Assembly (NCBI RefSeq): GCF_019976755.1
Contig: NZ_AP023441.1
Location: 310,001-374,000 of the forward strand
Reading direction: 5' to 3'
Length of the DNA stretch: 64,000 nucleotides
Source: Nostoc sp. MS1
GTDB lineage: Bacteria; Cyanobacteriota; Cyanobacteriia; Cyanobacteriales; Nostocaceae
Of this stretch, positions 1-7,823 are shown in pieces (within the stretch, counting starts at the first letter, position 1; each line of letters begins with the position of its first letter). The notes beneath the pieces were generated by a model that made no database searches, was not told where the DNA came from, and saw only the letters and a list, made by a program, of their open reading frames with translations. Both the position numbers and the translations under genes were made by a program.

Positions 1-852
1 GATGGCTTGCCACAGTCTTTGGTGTTCATTTAATTTTAGATATTTGCTTTCATAACTTTCTTTCTTATCTTCTTGCTGCCGTAAAGCTAGGCTTCTTTGA
101 TAATGAGCTAGGGCGCTATTGATTTGATCATTAGCATATTTATCTCTGCCTAGAACAAACTCTAAACTTGCCTCTAATCCCGGTTCTAGTTGGATATTAT
201 AAGAACGGTGTAAATCATTACGGGCTGATTCGATTTCGTGGCGATGTTGCGATTTTGGTGCTAAATCAAGGGCATCGTTAGAGATAAATTTTTCCGCACC
301 TACTTCTAAAACCTTGGCAAATAAAGATTCTGTTTGTTGGGTGATTAAGTCAATTAAGTCTTCTTGAGGCATCTCAAATTTAATCGTAGTTGCTGCCCAG
401 CTTTTAAAATCTGGAGCCAACCGAGACAGCAGTGATGCCACTTCATCTTGTAGCCATAAGATTAAAGGAAAGGGAAAACTAGCGGCATAAATATCTCTTG
501 ATTGATTAATTCCGGTTAATAAATCTTCTAGTGCAATCACAGACTCTAAACCAAAAACCATGACGGCTGATGGTAGAGAGTCTGTAGCAACTGCTGGGTT
601 ATCTAAATGTAGTTGCGATGTGATTGTAGTGTGTAAAGCAGTAATCGAAGCTTGAAGATATAACTCTCGAATATTAATATCCTTAGCTACATCTCGCAGG
701 ATATATCGCATTTGTTCGCGTAATTGCTGATAATTGCAACGAACTAGAATTAGAGAAAACTCTCCTTTAGATAGATTGATGGCGCGAATCAGCCTTTGTA
801 ATGATTGCTCGTTATTATTGGCGATCGCTGTTGCAAGTTGCGACTGAATCAT
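1..852 (-). CDS. TPR-type partner protein of ATPase module 1, N-terminal 284 residues (partial)
   Basis: The frame is open from an ATG at 852 to the left edge, so the C-terminus lies outside the window. Residues 1-190 form an alpha/beta domain that looks like a degenerate NTPase. It starts with a strand reading FSLILVRCNY where a Walker A strand would be, but has no GK(S/T), and later shows PLILWLQDEV and a LAPDFKSW motif. The same elements (LLFVRCSPS, VFLLPIF, RAPDFFDW) occur in the TPR protein at 15381-17171. The last 60 residues include ALAHYQRSLALRQ, which looks like one TPR helix pair, so a TPR array probably continues leftwards. It lies 118 bp downstream of the ATPase at 971-2302 on the same strand, matching the second module. 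No Shine-Dalgarno is visible. The role is unknown; I infer an adaptor or sensor for the ATPase. Confidence 0.75.
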   Translation of the reverse strand, partial: MIQSQLATAIANNNEQSLQRLIRAINLSKGEFSLILVRCNYQQLREQMRYILRDVAKDINIRELYLQASITALHTTITSQLHLDNPAVATDSLPSAVMVFGLESVIALEDLLTGINQSRDIYAASFPFPLILWLQDEVASLLSRLAPDFKSWAATTIKFEMPQEDLIDLITQQTESLFAKVLEVGAEKFISNDALDLAPKSQHRHEIESARNDLHRSYNIQLEPGLEASLEFVLGRDKYANDQINSALAHYQRSLALRQQEDKKESYESKYLKLNEHQRLWQAI

Positions 853-970
853 AATTATAATCTTGGTAATAAAAATCTGAGAAATCACATAGCAGAATTT
901 AGAAAGGCTTGGTTTACCTTTCTAAATCCTGGAATTAAAATGTCAAAAAAACTATTGAAAATGCAACTTG

Positions 971-2302
971 CTACCTTGGTTGTCGCCAAGCTAGAACCTT
1001 TTCTGTCTCTGCCAAAGCTGGACTAATACCAAACCAACGCCCCACGCGATCACGGTATTCAAATAAGTACATACTTCTGAGTAAACTTTGATAATCAGAT
1101 TCCCCTTTGACACTTTGTTGCTGGACTACTTCAAAGAGTAATTCCCATTGGCATTCATCAATGGCTAAAAGTAAATCGTCGCGGTAGTCTTTGATGACAG
1201 CTTCCAAACAATCACGGGAAAAGGGTGGATCTTGGCGTTGGAGGCAGCTGTAGAGTAAGCCCAGTAAGTTCCGAATATGTCCACCGCTAACACGGCACAA
1301 ACGGTCTAGGGTTTCTGTTTGCTCAAATAATTCTGTAACGAGTTGTTGTCTTTGCTGAGTATTAACTTCTGGGAAAGCCCGCGCTAGTACCAACTGACGT
1401 AGCAATGACATTCCTGGTTCATAGTCGTTACCATCCCTTTGCCGCACTAGCACCATTGGTAATACTTTCGGTGCAATACCCCCACCTAAGCGGTTTTTCA
1501 GGGTTTCGTACTCGCTAGAAAAAATTAAGGCTAGAGGAATGGTGTATACTACGTGACACTTCAGCCTACGTAGCTGTTCGCCTCGATCAATAAATAAGTA
1601 TTCTGGTTGCGTCCGTCCTGATGCCACAGGACGCATATCTACTCGATCTAAGTTATCTACAATGACTACTAAACCTTTTTGACCGCGCCGCTTTAACTGT
1701 TCTACAGCTTTTTCTAAAATTTCTTCATTAATCGCTTGCAGAATGCTATTGGTGCGGGGTTCTAAATACTGTCTGAGTTGATTACGTAACTGAGTGCTAT
1801 CTTTCGTTTTGGCTGTAATTTTGGCAATTCCTAGAGAAAATTCTGCTTCACCACTAATTTCTATAGGAGCATGTAAAAATTCTCCTATTTCTTGAAATAA
1901 ATTGGTGAAGTAACCAGGTCTGAGTTTTATGCCAATGGCTTCTAAACTGACACAGACTTGACGAGCTACACTCAACAAAATATCGCTAACGTCAATATCT
2001 GCCATATCTAAGTCTTGACTAGACTCAAAATAGACTACGTGAAATCCAACTGCTTCTAATTCTGCTTTGAGGCGTTGTAATTCTGTGGATTTTCCGCAGC
2101 CTATGTGACCTGTAAATAACTGGCAGGTTGGTTCATCGGGAGAAATACGGCTGACAGTACGTTGCAGTTCCTCAACAATCTTGCAGCCACGCACATCAGC
2201 AAAATCGATATAGTATTGGCGGTCAAGCATCACGCCCATGTTGAGGGTGTAACTAGGGTTACATGCTTTGTAGAAGCGTGACAAATTGATTGTATTTCCC
2301 AT
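971..2302 (-). CDS. P-loop ATPase of module 1 (STAND/AAA-like)
   Basis: 443 residues. Walker A is GHIGCGKST at residues 65-73 and Walker B is LVVIVDNLD at about 211-219, followed by DRV. Other shared blocks are FIDRGEQL, a CHVVYTIPL strand and SGGHIRNLL near residue 350. All of these recur in the ATPase at 17389-18717 (GHRGAGKST, LVLVADNLD, FIDRSEQL, SGGHVRNLL), so the two are paralogues. The C-terminal third is helical and ends in a winged-helix-like segment (YLFEYRDRVGRWFGISPAL). No membrane segment or signal peptide is seen. It precedes the TPR-type gene and probably forms an operon with it. An ATP-driven switch that signals through the TPR partner is an inference; I recognise no named family member. 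Confidence 0.85.
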   Translation of the reverse strand: MGNTINLSRFYKACNPSYTLNMGVMLDRQYYIDFADVRGCKIVEELQRTVSRISPDEPTCQLFTGHIGCGKSTELQRLKAELEAVGFHVVYFESSQDLDMADIDVSDILLSVARQVCVSLEAIGIKLRPGYFTNLFQEIGEFLHAPIEISGEAEFSLGIAKITAKTKDSTQLRNQLRQYLEPRTNSILQAINEEILEKAVEQLKRRGQKGLVVIVDNLDRVDMRPVASGRTQPEYLFIDRGEQLRRLKCHVVYTIPLALIFSSEYETLKNRLGGGIAPKVLPMVLVRQRDGNDYEPGMSLLRQLVLARAFPEVNTQQRQQLVTELFEQTETLDRLCRVSGGHIRNLLGLLYSCLQRQDPPFSRDCLEAVIKDYRDDLLLAIDECQWELLFEVVQQQSVKGESDYQSLLRSMYLFEYRDRVGRWFGISPALAETEKVLAWRQPR

Positions 2303-2654
2303 GCCCAGTAGTAGATGCTTGTTTTTATGTTTTTTTATGTACTAATTTTCTCTTACTATTAATGATTTTTTCTAAGGGCTATTTCGGAACTTTGTTTGAA
2401 ATAATTGCAAATATAGCTACTAATAGCTTAAGTATACTTACAGCAGAATTATAAAGATGAGATTATTCTTCCGAAAATAGATTTTGCTTTTTTGAGGAAA
2501 TTTTTGTTGGCAGGATACATAGAAGTTGTGCCATTATTCTCATGTGGTTGCTGTAAAGTTTTACTAGCAAGTCAATTTCAGCTACTTGGCTACAGTGAAC
2601 AAATTACACAAAACTAGTTAAAAAATTCGTAATCAAAGCAATAAAGAGGTGTTG
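2303..2654. other. Intergenic region between the divergent ATPase and ftsQ genes
   Basis: 352 bases, AT-rich. It must hold the promoters of both the minus-strand ATPase and plus-strand ftsQ. I see no hairpin terminator, no tandem repeat like the one upstream of the second ATPase, and no convincing small gene. AAGAGG at 2644-2649 serves ftsQ. Confidence 0.6.
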
Positions 2655-3497
2655 ATGCCAGATATAGTTTCAGTTAGCCAAACAGAATTAGCTCAAAGGC
2701 GGAAAAAATTACGCAGACAGCGCCAGATGAAAATTATTCAAGCTATTTGGCGGACTTTGGCGGTTACGGGTTTGGCAGGTGGTTTATTGTGGGTGGCGCT
2801 ACAACCGATATGGGTACTAAAAACCCCTGAACAGGTGTTGATGAAATCTGGCAATCAACCACTGTCAAAAGAAGCGATGAAGTCTCTGCTACATTTATCT
2901 TACCCTCAATCTTTATGGCGGATTCAACCTGGCGCGATCGCTGAGGCTTTGAAGCAACAGCCAACTATTGCTCAAGCAACCGTCAACCGTCGTCTTTTCC
3001 CACCAGGACTAATTATCGAAATTGAAGAAAGAATACCTGTAGCAGTGGCTCAAAGGACTCAAGCACAGTCTAATAATACAGGTAACAAAACCACTACAGG
3101 TCTAATTGATGCCAATGGAGTCTGGATACCATTAGAAAAATATAAATTGGTAAATCCGCAGATCAAACTGCCTAGTCTCAAAGTAACAGGCTCACCAGAA
3201 CAATACGCTCCCTACTGGCGAAAACTTTACCCCTATCTCAGCCAAAGTTCTGTAAAAATTACAGAAGTTGATTACCAAGATCCTAATAACTTGATTATCA
3301 AAACCGAATTAGGCAAAGTTTATTTTGGAGCAATTACTAGTCAGTTACCCGACCAGATCAATTTATTAGCTCAATTGCGTCATATCAATACAAAATTAAA
3401 TCCGGCGGAGATAGACTACATCGATCTCAAAAATCCTGAATCTCCTTTAGTACATATGATCCAAAAACCAGAGCCAGTGAAGGCGGAAACTCCTTAA
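2655..3497 (+). CDS. ftsQ: Cell division protein FtsQ/DivIB (POTRA domain)
   Basis: About 280 residues. A short basic cytoplasmic N-terminus (QRRKKLRRQRQ) is followed by one membrane segment (about residues 30-50) and then a periplasmic part. The POTRA-like region (SLWRIQPGAIAEALKQQP, TVNRRLFPPGLIIEIEERIPVAV) is the FtsQ signature. FtsQ bridges early and late divisome proteins and contacts FtsB/FtsL in the periplasm. Three starts are stacked in frame: GTG 2649, TTG 2652 and ATG 2655. ATG 2655 is chosen because AGAGG ends 5 bases before it, whereas it would touch the GTG. The position upstream of ftsZ on the same strand is usual for cyanobacteria, although a 1 kb gap separates them here. Confidence 0.93.
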   Translation: MPDIVSVSQTELAQRRKKLRRQRQMKIIQAIWRTLAVTGLAGGLLWVALQPIWVLKTPEQVLMKSGNQPLSKEAMKSLLHLSYPQSLWRIQPGAIAEALKQQPTIAQATVNRRLFPPGLIIEIEERIPVAVAQRTQAQSNNTGNKTTTGLIDANGVWIPLEKYKLVNPQIKLPSLKVTGSPEQYAPYWRKLYPYLSQSSVKITEVDYQDPNNLIIKTELGKVYFGAITSQLPDQINLLAQLRHINTKLNPAEIDYIDLKNPESPLVHMIQKPEPVKAETP

Positions 3498-4569
3498 CAT
3501 TGTGTCAAAAATTCCTCATATATTAATAAATTTTATTTTTGTAAATCGATATAATTGTTTACTTTAATGTTTTTGCAGAGTTGCAAAACTAATGGCGATC
3601 GCAACTTACGTAAACGAAGAATCATTTGGTACTTATTATTACTGTAAGTTATTGTTGAGCAGCAAGTTTTGAATCCTTGGTAGAGGTGGGAATCTCTTAT
3701 GTTAATGACTAAAAAGCTTGGTAGGCTTAAATAGTGTTGTCATTAAAATTATATTTAGTCACAAAAAGTAACAAACTGACTCATAAGTCAGGATTTTCTT
3801 CATTACCTATGAAGTTTAGGGATATATAACGCACAAAAGCCTACTTTTTTGGTTAGTGTTAAAATTATCCCCAATTTGGAAACCTATCAACTATATTATT
3901 AAGGCAGTGAACACTTCCTGTAGCTTCCCTATACAGATGAAGCGCTCTGCTGAGAACCTTTAGTTATGTTATTACTTATATTTTTATTGAGTGTATGTTT
4001 AATTGCCTAGAGTTAGCCATTAATACTAATTATGCCAGAGTCGAAACATCATATACTCAGTATATTTTTACATATAAAAATAGCAAACTATACAAAATGT
4101 TATCAGTGTTTAATGCTATTGCTCAAAGAAATAACACTATTAAAGGTCAAATTAACTACCAAATAAAATCTTTAACAGAAGTGTTAGCTGGGCATTCCAT
4201 ATACCAACGGTATACTAGGCAAAAACTACAAAGAGGAGAAAATATTAATAACTTGTGGAAGTTATACAGATCAATTTTCAGTAAATGTATGTATACTTCT
4301 CTAGAATTAGCTGTACGCTCACCTGTGGTGAGCAAAACGTCATCTCTATGTTCCCTTCTCTTAAAGGATCTGCGTCAACAGGCTACTGCACCATCAATTA
4401 TGAGTGATGGCTTGGCTCATGGCAGACCTTCACACTTACAATCTTGTTAAGGTTGGGAGGAGTGAACACAATAGAGAACAGTGCGAAAATTTTCAGCACC
4501 GTCAAACTTATAGTTGACTCCTAGATGCGCAACACCTAAAAAGTCGTTTATCTACCTTTCACAAATCCA
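3498..4569. other. Long ftsQ-ftsZ intergenic region
   Basis: About 1.07 kb, AT-rich, without a convincing gene. It contains one 151-codon open frame (3995-4450, plus strand) starting MFNCLELAINTN, with no recognisable domain and unusual composition near its end. I do not accept that as a gene, although it cannot be excluded. The region presumably holds the ftsZ promoter(s) and leader. No ribosome-binding site is obvious just before the ftsZ ATG. A HIP1-like GCGATCGC lies at about 3596. Confidence 0.5.
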
Positions 4570-5853
4570 ATGACACTTGATAATAACCAAGAACTTACTT
4601 ATAGAAATTCCCAATCGATGGGACAACCGAGCTTATCACTGGCGGTGAACTCCGGTAATCCCTTTAATCACTCAGGGCTGAATTTTGGACAAAACAACGA
4701 TAGTAAAAAGATTTCTGTGGAAAGTAGTCGTATTGGTGAGATTGTTCCAGGACGAGTTGCCAACATCAAAGTAATTGGTGTTGGTGGCGGCGGTGGTAAT
4801 GCTGTGAACCGCATGATTGAGTCAGATGTTTCTGGTGTAGAGTTTTGGTCAATTAATACTGATGCTCAAGCTTTAACTCTAGCCGGCGCTCCCAGCCGTT
4901 TACAAATTGGGCAGAAACTTACACGCGGTTTAGGTGCAGGTGGTAATCCTGCAATTGGTCAAAAGGCTGCTGAGGAATCACGCGATGAAATTGCAACAGC
5001 GTTGGAAGGTGCTGATTTAGTATTTATAACGGCTGGGATGGGCGGCGGTACTGGTACAGGTGCAGCCCCCATTGTCGCAGAAGTAGCCAAAGAAATGGGC
5101 GCTTTGACGGTTGGTGTAGTAACACGTCCGTTTGTATTTGAAGGTCGTCGTCGTACCAGTCAGGCAGAACAAGGTATTGAAGGTCTTAAAAGTAGAGTTG
5201 ATACTTTAATTATTATTCCCAACAATAAATTACTGGAAGTGATCCCAGAACAAACCCCAGTTCAAGAGGCTTTCCGCTACGCCGATGATGTCCTACGTCA
5301 AGGGGTACAAGGGATTTCCGACATTATCACTATCCCCGGTTTAGTAAACGTAGACTTTGCTGATGTGCGGGCTGTCATGGCAGATGCGGGATCAGCCCTG
5401 ATGGGTATTGGCGTAAGTTCTGGTAAATCAAGAGCTAGAGAAGCTGCGATCGCCGCTATTTCTTCACCACTACTAGAATGTTCTATTGAAGGTGCTAGAG
5501 GTGTTGTTTTCAACATCACTGGTGGTAGCGACCTCACCCTACACGAAGTCAACGCCGCCGCAGAAACAATATATGAAGTAGTTGATCCCAACGCCAACAT
5601 TATTTTTGGTGCGGTGATTGATGACAGATTACAAGGAGAAGTAAGAATCACCGTCATTGCTACTGGTTTTACCGGAGAAATACAAGCAGCACCTCAACAA
5701 AATACCTCAAATCCAAGGGTAGTATCAGTTCCCCCAAAACGAACATCACCACAAACACCAGCCGTCAATCCCCCAGCAGCTACTCCCGAACCAAAAGAAA
5801 AATCTGGATTAGATATTCCTGATTTTCTCCAAAGACGGCGACCAAAAAATTAA
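4570..5853 (+). CDS. ftsZ: Cell division protein FtsZ
   Basis: 427 residues. Tubulin-like GTPase that polymerises into the Z-ring at midcell. The GTP-binding signature GGGTGTG lies at residues 158-164, the first glycine-rich loop (GVGGGGGNAVN) at about 70-80, and the T7 synergy-loop region (ADVRAVMADAG) near 267-277. The conserved C-terminal peptide LDIPDFLQRR, which docks to membrane tethers such as SepF/ZipN partners, ends the protein after a Pro/Thr-rich linker. The N-terminus carries about 60 extra residues before the GTPase core (start MTLDNNQELTYRNSQ), an extension typical of Nostoc/Anabaena FtsZ. The start agrees with that family form. No obvious terminator follows. Confidence 0.98.
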   Translation: MTLDNNQELTYRNSQSMGQPSLSLAVNSGNPFNHSGLNFGQNNDSKKISVESSRIGEIVPGRVANIKVIGVGGGGGNAVNRMIESDVSGVEFWSINTDAQALTLAGAPSRLQIGQKLTRGLGAGGNPAIGQKAAEESRDEIATALEGADLVFITAGMGGGTGTGAAPIVAEVAKEMGALTVGVVTRPFVFEGRRRTSQAEQGIEGLKSRVDTLIIIPNNKLLEVIPEQTPVQEAFRYADDVLRQGVQGISDIITIPGLVNVDFADVRAVMADAGSALMGIGVSSGKSRAREAAIAAISSPLLECSIEGARGVVFNITGGSDLTLHEVNAAAETIYEVVDPNANIIFGAVIDDRLQGEVRITVIATGFTGEIQAAPQQNTSNPRVVSVPPKRTSPQTPAVNPPAATPEPKEKSGLDIPDFLQRRRPKN

Positions 5854-6258
5854 GCGGTTTCAGATTTGGGATTATTTAAAATTTATAGTCTCTAGTCAAG
5901 CTAAATGCTTTATAAAAACTGCTAATTATCAAGTTGAGCCAGAGGTGCTTTTGTGATCTCCGGTAAATCTTGATGCTGTTAAACATAAATTGTTAGTATT
6001 CAAAAAATAAATACACTTGGGCAAGAGTCTATTGACTTTTTTGTCCAAATGTGTATTAAAAACCAAGATAGAAATTAGGTTTATAGCCATCGCTGGATAG
6101 ATGAGCATACAAACTAACCAGCAAAAAATCCCAAGTAATACCAATTCTCCAAAATTCAGCAATACATACAAACTCCCAAATCCTTGCCAAATGAGGCTTT
6201 CTTAATTTTGAATTTTGAATTTTGAATTGGTATAACTTCTAAACTTGTACCTCATACC
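5854..6258. other. Convergent ftsZ-gshB intergenic region
   Basis: 405 bases between convergent genes. It contains an 80-codon minus-strand open frame (5929-6171) that looks accidental, and a heptameric repeat block near 6204. No clear hairpin terminator was found for either gene. Confidence 0.5.
6204..6228. repeat. Heptamer repeat (TTTTGAA) block
   Basis: Three tandem copies of a 7-base unit, of the STRR kind found across heterocystous cyanobacterial genomes. It lies just downstream of gshB. Confidence 0.7.
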
Positions 6259-7272
6259 CTACTTTTGATTCTGTTCTACCCATTGAATTACTTGATGAGC
6301 CAGATGAGTTCCATCTAGTCTGTCAATTTCGCGTATCCCTGTGGGGCTAGTAACGTTAACTTCTGTCAAATAGCCACCAATAACATCAATACCTACAAAG
6401 ATTAGCCCATCTCGACGTAAATTAGTGGCGATTTGGCTACAAATTTCTTGCTCACGGGGAGTAATTTCCGTTTTGGCGACTGTTCCCCCAGTTGCCATAT
6501 TATTACGGAAATCGCTGCTACTTGCCAAGCGATTGAGAGCGCCAATAGGTTCACCATTAAGTAAAATAATCCGTTTGTCTCCTTCTTTCGCCTCTGGTAA
6601 ATAGGTTTGTACCATTACAGGTAATCGACCTTGTTGGGTGCTAAGTTCAACTATGGAGTTAAAATTGCGATCGCCTGCTTGTAAAAATAAAATCCCTTCC
6701 CCAGCTTTGTTACCCAAGGGTTTGAGAACAGTAGCGCCTTTAGCTTCCACAAATTGGCGGATAAATTGTTTATCAGCACTGACAATAGTTTCGGGAATTG
6801 CTTTGGTAAACTGGAGGGCATACATTTTTTCATTGGCCCTACGGATACCATCAGGATTATTAATCACCAAAGTCTTGTTTTGGTCGATGTAATCGAGGAC
6901 ATAGGTAGCAAAAAGGTAAGCATCATTTACTGGTGGATCTGTCCGCATAAATACGGCATCCATCGTTTCTAAAGAATTGAAAGTGCGATCAGCTACGCTG
7001 GGCGGAACGCCATCGCCTCCGGCGGGGCGTAGCCCATCGCCTAACTTATACCAAGGATTTGTTGCTACCCAACGCCCTTCAACTAACTGTATGGGTACTA
7101 GTTCTACCCGATGTAATATAGCCCAAGCTTTGCTGTTTACCACACTCAACCAATTCGCTTGAGTCACCCAAACTTCATGTCCTAAAATTTGTGCTGCTTC
7201 CATCAGTGCCACACTAGTATCATGACATGGGTCTAACTGATGAATGGGATCAATAATAAAAGCCAGTTTCAC
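6259..7272 (-). CDS. gshB: Glutathione synthetase with an inserted repeat-encoded peptide
   Basis: 337 residues. ATP-dependent ligation of glycine to gamma-glutamylcysteine, the second step of glutathione synthesis in the cytosol. Typical blocks are KLAFIIDPIHQLDP at the start, VFMRTDPPVNDAY, the ATP-grasp region with LKPLGNKAGEGILFL, and DVIGGYLTEVNVTSPTGIREI near the C-terminus. Between NPWYKL and DRTFNSLET there is a peptide GDGLRPAGGDGVPPSVA of about 17 residues that I do not remember from other cyanobacterial GshB. It is encoded by a GC-rich palindromic element (6992-7042). The frame is preserved, so the enzyme may still work. It is followed at 7639-7376 by a glutaredoxin on the same strand upstream, which fits a glutathione function. 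Confidence 0.96.
   Translation of the reverse strand: MKLAFIIDPIHQLDPCHDTSVALMEAAQILGHEVWVTQANWLSVVNSKAWAILHRVELVPIQLVEGRWVATNPWYKLGDGLRPAGGDGVPPSVADRTFNSLETMDAVFMRTDPPVNDAYLFATYVLDYIDQNKTLVINNPDGIRRANEKMYALQFTKAIPETIVSADKQFIRQFVEAKGATVLKPLGNKAGEGILFLQAGDRNFNSIVELSTQQGRLPVMVQTYLPEAKEGDKRIILLNGEPIGALNRLASSSDFRNNMATGGTVAKTEITPREQEICSQIATNLRRDGLIFVGIDVIGGYLTEVNVTSPTGIREIDRLDGTHLAHQVIQWVEQNQK
6992..7042. repeat. GC-rich palindromic repeat inserted in gshB
   Basis: About 51 bases, a multiple of three. Arms GCTACGC (6992-6998) and GCGTAGC (7027-7033) are inverted, and CCATCGCC occurs twice inside. The element is much more GC-rich than the surrounding gene. Similar GCTACGC-type elements lie at about 17285, 28113 and 47730. 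Confidence 0.8.
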
Positions 7273-7375
7273 GCCTTTTGCCTCAACGCCAGGAATTACT
7301 CTGATAAATTATCCCCCGATATCCTGACAGATTGATAACTACTGTTGAGGGAAAAAGCGTAAATCTGTTCCATAA

Positions 7376-7639
7376 TTAGCCAGATGCTAATAGCTCGTCT
7401 AGTTTACCTTTACTTTCCAGAGCATGGATATCATCACAACCACCTATATGGCGATCGTTGATAAAAATCTGTGGTAGTGAGCGTCTACCATTAGCTCTCT
7501 GAGACATTTTAGCCCGTGCTTCCTCATCCCCATCAATACCATATTCAACAAATTCCACACCCTTCTTGTTCAGCAAATTTTTAGCTCGGATGCAGAAAGG
7601 ACAAGTTGCCCAAGTATAAATTTCCACTTTAGCTGCCAT
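7376..7639 (-). CDS. grxC: Glutaredoxin (class 3 type)
   Basis: 87 residues, the usual length. The dithiol active site is C13-P-F-C16 (TCPFC) after the first beta strand. SLPQIFINDRHIGG gives the cis-proline and glutathione-binding loop, followed by CDD. It reduces protein disulfides and glutathione mixed disulfides with GSH. It lies 104 bp upstream of gshB on the same strand, and the two may be co-transcribed. Confidence 0.96.
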   Translation of the reverse strand: MAAKVEIYTWATCPFCIRAKNLLNKKGVEFVEYGIDGDEEARAKMSQRANGRRSLPQIFINDRHIGGCDDIHALESKGKLDELLASG

Positions 7640-7756
7640 ACATTCCTCAGTTTAATTTCATACTCCTTAATTCTCAATTTTAGAACTTTGCTAGGTCTTG
7701 TGGTGAGTTAAGGGCTATCTTCCTATGTTGGACAAACAATTCTCTAAATAAGAAAT

Positions 7757-7790
7757 TGGGTTGAGAAGTTTTAATCCACTCCTCAACCCA
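7757..7790 (-). terminator. Putative terminator of the PEP-CTERM gene
   Basis: A perfect 9-bp stem (TGGGTTGAG at 7757-7765 and CTCAACCCA at 7782-7790) lies 34 bases beyond the stop of the gene ending at 7824. On the minus strand it is followed by a moderately T-rich stretch (ATTTCTTATTT). Confidence 0.5.
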
Positions 7791-7823
7791 GAACTATTGA
7801 TGTTAGTTACTCAATGGTTTTGT

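Noticed and set aside
3995..4450. 151-codon open frame between ftsQ and ftsZ
   Set aside because: No domain, no convincing ribosome-binding site, AT-driven composition; it lies in the likely ftsZ promoter region. Left as unproved.
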